A stretch of 11,351 nt of DNA from Bacteroidales bacterium UBA5219 (GTDB taxonomy: Bacteria > Bacteroidota > Bacteroidia > Bacteroidales > ML635J-15), in contig DHVB01000027.1 of NCBI GenBank assembly GCA_002412425.1, positions 21,482 through 32,832 on the forward strand, given 5' to 3'. Below the pieces are notes generated by a model. The model worked only from the letters and a program-made list of their open reading frames with translations. It ran no database searches and was not told the origin of the DNA. A program made the position numbers and the translations under genes. Of the stretch, positions 7,411-11,351 are shown piece by piece; the first letter of the stretch is position 1; every line of letters begins with the position of its first letter.

Positions 7411-7543
7411 CTTTATAAACTTTTAACTGATTTGTCCGTAGGACAACATGTGATTAACCGTAGGCGGCAGCCTACGGTAGTTGTCCCCTCAAAGGCTTTG
7501 CCCGCAAGGGCAACACAACAGACTCGGTTAAAAGTTCATAAAG
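7411..7543. repeat. MITE-like 133-bp element with imperfect terminal inverted repeats
   Basis: The left end ctttataaacttttaact (7411-7428) is inverted at the right end as ggttaaaagttcataaag (7526-7543), matching at 16 of 18 positions. Inside lie three hairpins: TTGTCC-GTA-GGACAA (7432-7446), ACCGTAGGC-GGCA-GCCTACGGT (7457-7478) and TTGCCC-GCAA-GGGCAA (7498-7513). It encodes no plausible protein. The form is that of a non-autonomous mobile palindromic element; no transposase is in the window. Confidence 0.6.
7432..7513 (+). repeat. Three-hairpin element, copy A
   Basis: The order is hairpin 1 (7432-7446), linker acatgtgatta, hairpin 2 (7457-7478), spacer with cccctc, then hairpin 3 (7498-7513) followed by cacaa. 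The same order occurs on the opposite strand at 7691-7775. The 19-nt stretch 7444-7462 is perfectly inverted at 7744-7762. Confidence 0.65.
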
Positions 7544-7690
7544 TAATGCCAAACAAATTCTTTTATTTTATGCAAAGACTATTTTTTAGTTTTTTTATTC
7601 CATTATAAACTAAGACTTTTTTTTGTTCTAAAAATTGGTGATTTTTAGTTACGAAAAATTGATGATACAAAATTACTACTTATTATTGTG
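7544..7690. other. AT-rich spacer with one hairpin
   Basis: No gene or recognisable signal is seen apart from a perfect 8-bp stem, CTAAAAAT (7628-7635) with ATTTTTAG (7641-7648) around tggtg. A T-run lies just before it at 7617-7624. It separates the two inverted three-hairpin elements. Confidence 0.4.
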
Positions 7691-7775
7691 TCGCCCTTGC
7701 GGGCGAGGGGGTTGGGGGTGTGTTTTCACCGTAAGATAAATCTTACGGTTAATCACATGTTGCCCTTGCGGGCAA
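7691..7775 (-). repeat. Three-hairpin element, copy B (inverted, diverged)
   Basis: Read on the minus strand this has the same layout as 7432-7513. Hairpin 1 is TTGCCC-GCAA-GGGCAA (7775-7760), then the linker acatgtgatta. Hairpin 2 is ACCGTAAGA with TCTTACGGT (about 7749-7728), then a C-rich spacer containing cccctc. Hairpin 3 is CGCCC-GCAA-GGGCG (7705-7692) followed by acacaa. Stem bases that differ from copy A change on both arms, so pairing is kept. Confidence 0.6.
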
Positions 7776-7937
7776 GGCGTTTGAGCTCGCACAAGGGGAG
7801 TGAGTATGCCATTGCTTACACCGCTCGTTCGTTCCGCGTGATGTTTTTTCGCACTAAGAGCATAAAACTTTAGCAGGCTTGTCTGTAGGATAATACAATA
7901 TCGTCAAAAGTTTGTCCGATGACAACATAAGATTCTC
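7776..7937. repeat. Degraded repeat remnants up to the T9SS gene fragment
   Basis: No gene is seen. Positions 7878-7894 (ttgtctgtaggataata) and 7912-7928 (TTGTC-CGAT-GACAA then cat) look like degenerate or alternative versions of hairpin 1 of the three-hairpin elements (compare 7432-7449). The second copy ends within about 15 nt of where T9SS protein similarity begins, so it may mark the junction that removed the gene's 5' part. Confidence 0.45.
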
Positions 7938-9257
7938 TATTCTATATGTGCGGGTGAAACTTATACTTGGCATAGTCAAGAACTAAGCGAAACCGGAACT
8001 TACACCGCAGAATATGAGACCGCCAATGCTTGTGACAGCATTTACACATTAAATTTAACAGTTAATCCATTGCCACAACAAGTTGTGATTTTACAAACTC
8101 CAGAAAATGGAATTTTACCTGAAGGCACAAGTGGAAGTATAAGGCTATCAACTAGTATAGTTGGAACAGAATATTGGGTAACTAGAGCTAGTGCTCTTTT
8201 TACTAGTGAAATTAGTGGAACAGGTTCTATGTTAGATTTAGGTAATTATTATCCAAGTGGAAGCTATGATGTAAATAGCCGTACTCAGCATAATTGTTCT
8301 TTAGTACAAGGAACAGTAAATTTCACAACTGGCACAGGCGGTAATACTGGCGCAGGAAAAATAGTTGCTAATGTAAGTTTTGGTACGCCTGCAAGTAGTT
8401 TTCCAGCTAATCATGTAAACGTTAAATTATATAAAAAAGAAATAGATATTAACAATAATGAAGTTATAATTTACAAAGCACAACAAACATTAGGAACCAA
8501 TGGACAAGCAGAGTTTTTAAACTTAGAACCTGGCGATTATTATATGGGTTCGTTTATTCTATATCCTGATAATTATAATGTGGCAGAACATGTCTATTAT
8601 CAAACTGCTGTAGTACACGAAGAAGCTATAAGCATTCCAGTATTTGAAGAAACTGTATTTATTGCTAATTTACATCATGTTTTATTAACAGAAAGTCAAG
8701 GATCTAACACAATGCAAGGTATTGTTGGAGAAAATAATAACGCTAAAAGTTTAAATCCAAAAAAAGATATGGTTGTTGTGCTAAAAAATGCTGATATAGA
8801 CGAAATTATTGGCGTTAGTGTTACTAACGAAGAAGGTCAATATTATTTTGAAGATGTTCCAGTAAACGCAAATATACAGGCTTTTGTAACAAGCTTTGCA
8901 CATCAAAATTGGACAGCATTTGAAATAGAAACTGATAGCTACCAAACTTACAATGTTAATTTTATTGTTAGTGGCACAAGTGTTTATCCTGATTATACAA
9001 CAATGATTGAAGATGTCCAAATTCAAAATATTGAATTTAGCGTTTTTCCAAATCCTGCAAACGATGTGTTAAACATAAATTGCGATATTGAAAAAGCTAT
9101 TGTACAAATTTTTGATATAAGTGGAAAACTTGTAAAAACAGAATTAGCTTTCTCAAATAGTGAAATAAATATTTCTGAATTAGTTTCTGGAACTTACCTA
9201 ATTATCTTATCAGCAGAAAACGGTAAAACCGGAATTCAAAAATTTGTAAAGGAATAA
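7938..9257 (+). pseudogene. 5'-truncated T9SS cargo / surface protein with C-terminal sorting domain
   Basis: The reading frame is open from 7923, just after a TGA at 7920-7922, but has no ATG near its beginning. Recognisable protein already starts at about 7947 with CAGETYTWHSQELSETGTYT and ends ACDSIYTLNLTVNP. This is one copy of an adhesin-like repeat of Bacteroidota surface proteins, normally preceded by more repeats and a signal peptide. The following ~310 aa include beta-rich segments resembling carboxypeptidase-regulatory/SpaA-like modules (GQAEFLNLEPGDYYMG, GQYYFEDVPVNANIQAFV). The C-terminus (FSVFPNPANDVLNIN, VQIFDISGKLV, LVSGTYLIIL, KFVKE) is a type A T9SS sorting domain. A TTG at 8070 could start a 395-aa product, but it cuts the repeat and leaves no signal peptide. 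It is most likely a remnant or the 3' part of a broken gene. Confidence 0.75.
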
Positions 9258-9309
9258 ACTCAGTTAAAAATTCAAAACGATGCACTGAACGTAGTTGAAG
9301 TGTTAAAAG
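9258..9309 (+). repeat. Dispersed repeat after the T9SS gene; left arm of 32-nt inverted repeat
   Basis: It starts directly after the stop codon with a divergent form of the cagttaaaag unit (9261-9270). Positions 9278-9309 are perfectly inverted at 11311-11342, so the pair brackets the AlbA_2 gene. The core gcactgaacgtagttgaagt resembles short palindrome-containing repeats scattered through many Bacteroidota genomes. Confidence 0.75.
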
Positions 9310-9338
9310 TCGAAAGCAGTTTTATGTTTGGTTTTTCC

Positions 9339-9403
9339 GCTCGCTCGGATTTGCAATCCGAGTGCTTGGTAATGTTACACTCGGATTATAAATCCGAGCG
9401 AGC
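9339..9403. repeat. Nested palindromes with CTCGGATT stems
   Basis: GCTCGCTCGGATT (9339-9351) is perfectly inverted at 9391-9403. Within this large palindrome are two small hairpins: CTCGGATT-TGC-AATCCGAG (9344-9362) and CTCGGATT-ATA-AATCCGAG (9380-9398). The form resembles REP sequences mobilised by REP-associated tyrosine transposases; that link is inferred from structure only. Confidence 0.7.
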
Positions 9404-9427
9404 ATCTGTGGTGTTGGAAGCGAGCAA

Positions 9428-9474
9428 AGCGAGCATAATTCTTAATTATCGGGTGTCGAGCGAAGTCGAGACAC
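9428..9474. repeat. Inverted copy of 7261-7280 and adjoining palindrome
   Basis: Positions 9428-9447 are the exact reverse complement of 7261-7280, so these arms bracket the truncated T9SS gene. Next to it GTGTC (9453-9457) pairs with GACAC (9470-9474), with an internal TCGA repeated at 9456-9459 and 9466-9469. The taattcttaatt spacers on both sides match the AT-rich linkers near 7255. Confidence 0.65.
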
Positions 9475-9544
9475 AATTCTTAATTCTTAATTTTTTTTTA
9501 CCATTTAAAAATAAATTTATGCTTTAGATTTAATAAAAAACTTG

Positions 9545-9552
9545 TATTTTTG
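9545..9552 (+). promoter_or_regulatory. Probable -7 box upstream of the AlbA_2 gene
   Basis: TATTTTTG is a full match to the Bacteroidota -7 consensus TAnnTTTG. It is the same octamer found upstream of the channel gene at 1303-1310. Transcription would start near 9557-9560, leaving about 70 nt before the ATG at 9628. A TTG/TTTG -33 box is not obvious. Confidence 0.45.
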
Positions 9553-9556
9553 CATA

Positions 9557-9631
9557 ATGTTATTCATTGAGTTATATCATTGTCTGATAAAACTTTATGG
9601 ATTCAAAAACGACAAATTCGAGTGGATATGA
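9557..9631 (+). CDS. Possible 24-aa leader ORF coupled to the AlbA_2 gene
   Basis: ATG at 9557 opens a 24-codon frame (MLFIELYHCLIKLYGFKNDK and four more residues) that stops at TGA 9629-9631. The stop overlaps the ATG at 9628 as ATGA, the same coupling seen between the crotonase and ketosynthase genes. The ATG lies almost at the transcription start predicted from the -7 box, so translation would be nearly leaderless. It could equally be chance; no homologue is recognised. Confidence 0.25.
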   Translation: MLFIELYHCLIKLYGFKNDKFEWI

Positions 9632-11232
9632 CACTTAAAGATATTATAAAACTACCCGAAGGCAGACGCTTGGAATTTAAGGAAGTGTTACCTGAAAATG
9701 CAGAATTGGCTAATACTATTATTGCTTTTGCTAATGATGCTGGAGGGGAATTGTATATTGGTATTAGAAATAATCCTAGAGAAATTGTCGGTTTGCCCGA
9801 AGATGAGTTAATAAAAATTGAGGAAAAAATAAGCAATGTCGTTTATGACCGTTGCTATCCTGCTATTTTACCAGAGATTACCTTCCTCTCTGTAGAAAAT
9901 AAACACATTATCAGAATAACTATTTATAGAGGAAGTACACCGCCATATTATTCGAAAGATAAGGGTAAATTGAAAAGTACATATATTCGTGTCGGTTCTT
10001 CAAATAGTTTAGCCGATGAAGAAATTATTTCTGAATTGGAGCGTCGAAAACGAAACATTTCTTTCGATAGTGAATTGATAATGGATAAGCCTGTTAGTGA
10101 GCTGAATATAGAGGCTTTCAAACAAATGTACAACGATAAAACAGGCGAGATACTTGACATTCAGACACTGCAGAAGTTGGAGCTTACTAAAACAGTAAAC
10201 GGAACAAAATTTCCAACTATTGCTTTGGTTTTGTTTTCAGACGATATGCTTCGTACATCTATTTTTCCTTTTGCTAAAGTTGAGTGTGCCCGTTTCAAGG
10301 GAATGGCTTCAGAAGAATTTATTGATCAAAAGAGTATTGTGTCCAACATCGCCTCACAAGCTGAAGAAGCCTATAATTTTGTGCTACGGCACATAAATAA
10401 AGGAGCAACTGTAAAAGGAGTTTATACTGTTTCACGGTGGGAATATCCTGTAAAAGCTATTCGTGAAGTAATAAGGAACGCTATTGTGCATCGTAACTAT
10501 GCGCTTACTGGAAAAGATGTGAAAGTGGCGGTGTACGATGATATGATAGAAATTACAAGTCCTGGACTTTTGCCTCCTTCTATTGATTACTCAGCAATGG
10601 AAAGTCGCCAAAGTGATGCTCGTAATAAAATTATTGCTCCTGTTTTTAAGCGTATGGGAATTATAGACCAATGGGGAAATGGACTGAAACTTATTGCTGA
10701 CGAATTGAAAAAATATCCTCAAATTGAATTTATTTGGAAAGAGTTAGGACTCTCTTTTCAGGTGCAGTTTATCAAATTAGATTATAGTTCAAAGCACGAG
10801 TTAAAAGTAGATTATGTTTCAGAGCAAGACTTGAGGCAAGAGTTAAAATTGGAGCAAGAGTTTAAGCAAAAGTCGGGGCAAAGCTTGGAATTAGAGCAAG
10901 AGATGGAGTTGGATGCAGAGCAAGAGTTAGCCTTAGAACAAGAATTAAGGCAAGAGTTAGGTCGTGAATTAAGGCAAGAGTTAAAAAAGCAAACAAGATA
11001 TTCGGAGGTACTTGAAAAATTAAGCGTTGTTGCTCTTTCTCGAAAAAATATTTCAGAATCGTTAGGTGAAAAACGAATTTCAGGAAGTTTAAATAAAATT
11101 TTGAAAAAACTAATAGAAGATGACTTAATTGAACATACAATTCCAAACATTAAAAATCATCCCAACCAAAAGTTTAGAATAACAAATCGTGGAGTTGTAT
11201 TTCTAAAATTGTTAAATTCAGTTAAAAGCTAA
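9628..11232 (+). CDS. AlbA_2 (Schlafen-type) / GHKL ATPase-like / winged-helix protein
   Basis: This is an accessory DNA-binding or regulatory ATPase-like protein of about 534 aa. I chose ATG 9628 (MTLKDIIKLPEGRRLEFKE), the usual start of this family, over a TTG at 9580 lying 48 nt upstream. The first ~135 aa are an AlbA_2 domain (RRLEFKE, AFANDAGGELYIGI, STYIRVGSSN). The middle carries the HATPase_c_4 / RecG-like C-terminal signature (REVIRNAIVHRNYA, IEITSPGLLP, ARNKIIAPVFKRMG, DQWGNGL). Then comes a Glu/Gln/Leu-rich predicted coiled coil of about 65 residues. Last is a winged-helix-like end (RKNISESLGEKRISGSLNKI, KFRITNRGVVFL). Exact function is unknown; relatives occur among transcriptional regulators and defence islands. 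The gene stands alone, bracketed by inverted repeats, and its last codons lie in a repeat. Confidence 0.85.
   Translation: MTLKDIIKLPEGRRLEFKEVLPENAELANTIIAFANDAGGELYIGIRNNPREIVGLPEDELIKIEEKISNVVYDRCYPAILPEITFLSVENKHIIRITIYRGSTPPYYSKDKGKLKSTYIRVGSSNSLADEEIISELERRKRNISFDSELIMDKPVSELNIEAFKQMYNDKTGEILDIQTLQKLELTKTVNGTKFPTIALVLFSDDMLRTSIFPFAKVECARFKGMASEEFIDQKSIVSNIASQAEEAYNFVLRHINKGATVKGVYTVSRWEYPVKAIREVIRNAIVHRNYALTGKDVKVAVYDDMIEITSPGLLPPSIDYSAMESRQSDARNKIIAPVFKRMGIIDQWGNGLKLIADELKKYPQIEFIWKELGLSFQVQFIKLDYSSKHELKVDYVSEQDLRQELKLEQEFKQKSGQSLELEQEMELDAEQELALEQELRQELGRELRQELKKQTRYSEVLEKLSVVALSRKNISESLGEKRISGSLNKILKKLIEDDLIEHTIPNIKNHPNQKFRITNRGVVFLKLLNSVKS
10942..10983 (+). repeat. In-frame 24-nt-period direct repeat in the coiled-coil region
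   Basis: The 18-nt sequence gaattaaggcaagagtta at 10942-10959 is repeated exactly at 10966-10983. It lies in a longer run of gagcaagagtta-like units from about 10800 that encode QEL/EQE-type residues. The period is a multiple of three, so expansion or contraction by slippage would keep the frame. Confidence 0.75.
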
Positions 11233-11351
11233 AAGCAGCCTGCAGGCTCGACTTCCCTTTGCGAGCAGAGTGAGCTTGCGAACTCTGCGAAGCAATAGAC
11301 GCGTCAGCCTCTTTTAACACTTCAACTACGTTCAGTGCATCGCTTTTAACT
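11218..11351. repeat. MITE/REP-like element at the 3' end of the AlbA_2 gene
   Basis: The element starts inside the coding region: agttaaaagc (11220-11229) is inverted at the window end as gcttttaact (11342-11351). Inside are the palindrome AGCCTGCAGGCT (11237-11248), a hairpin GCAGAGT (11265-11271) with ACTCTGC (11282-11288), block 11261-11293 (inverted, 31 of 33, at 7299-7331) and the right arm of the 32-nt inverted repeat (11311-11342). The hairpins could serve as a terminator. The element may extend past the window. Confidence 0.65.

Noticed and set aside
7357..7608. Open frame of 83 aa on the plus strand
   Set aside because: It runs through the terminal repeats and hairpins of the 133-bp element, has no family resemblance, and its composition follows the palindromes.
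7187..7775. CRISPR array
   Set aside because: Repeats are short, irregularly spaced, in both orientations and palindromic; there are no uniform spacers and no cas gene.
7688..7873. Open frame of 61 aa on the plus strand
   Set aside because: It reads through inverted copy B of the three-hairpin element and its degraded flank; no start signal or recognisable protein.
8070..9257. Intact T9SS gene starting at TTG 8070
   Set aside because: Clear protein similarity continues at least 120 nt upstream in frame, and the TTG start would give no signal peptide, which T9SS cargo needs.
9300..9527. Open frame of 75 aa on the plus strand
   Set aside because: It covers the CTCGGATT palindromes and AT-rich linkers; the apparent peptide repeats (SDLQSE, SDYKSE) are translations of the palindrome.
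10812..11150. Minus-strand open frames with Ser/Cys/Asn-rich or Leu-rich repeats
   Set aside because: They are antisense shadows of the coiled-coil repeats of the AlbA_2 gene, which has clear domain signatures on the plus strand.
9258..11351. Classical IS element with the AlbA_2 protein as transposase
   Set aside because: The protein shows AlbA_2 and GHKL-like motifs and no transposase catalytic signature; the repeats outside also occur next to other genes.

Overview
The window is AT-rich and looks like a metagenomic or draft-genome contig from an uncultured member of the Bacteroidota. Three things point there. A protein fragment ends in a type A C-terminal domain of the type IX secretion system (T9SS) and carries the CAGETYTW surface-protein repeat common in that phylum. 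Promoter-like boxes of the Bacteroidota form TAnnTTTG sit upstream of genes. Start regions have almost no Shine-Dalgarno signal.

Left part (1-7071): a YbdG-type MscS channel gene on the minus strand diverges from a tight four-gene plus-strand operon. The operon encodes a secreted M64 metallopeptidase, a crotonase-fold enoyl-CoA hydratase/isomerase, and two tandem proteins of about 600 aa. Each of these two fuses a FabH-like ketosynthase (KAS III) to a C-terminal short-chain dehydrogenase/reductase (SDR). Gene gaps are 9 nt, a 4-nt ATGA overlap, and 3 nt. Together the three enzymes offer condensation, keto-reduction and dehydration, as in one acyl-chain extension cycle. In the second fusion the ketosynthase triad is intact, but the SDR catalytic residues are replaced (Ser to Thr, Tyr to Trp, Lys to Asn). 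The pair therefore resembles an active/pseudo-enzyme partnership. This is the best candidate for an undescribed system here; its substrate and product cannot be read from the sequence.

Middle (7072-7937): about 870 nt with no credible gene, packed with short palindromes and dispersed repeats of REP/MITE type. Two inverted, diverged copies of a three-hairpin element are present; their stems differ by paired, compensating changes. This region runs directly into a T9SS cargo gene (7938-9257) that has lost its 5' end.

Right part (9258-11351): more dispersed repeats, then a Schlafen-type AlbA_2 / GHKL ATPase-like / winged-helix protein with a Glu/Gln/Leu coiled-coil insert. A perfect 32-nt inverted repeat brackets this gene (9278-9309 and 11311-11342). 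Related repeats reach into the 3' ends of both the AlbA_2 gene and the channel gene and supply their last codons (Ser-Val-Lys-Ser-stop). The two contig ends share 12 nt in direct orientation within this repeat family, so the contig either broke at a repeat or, less likely, is circular.
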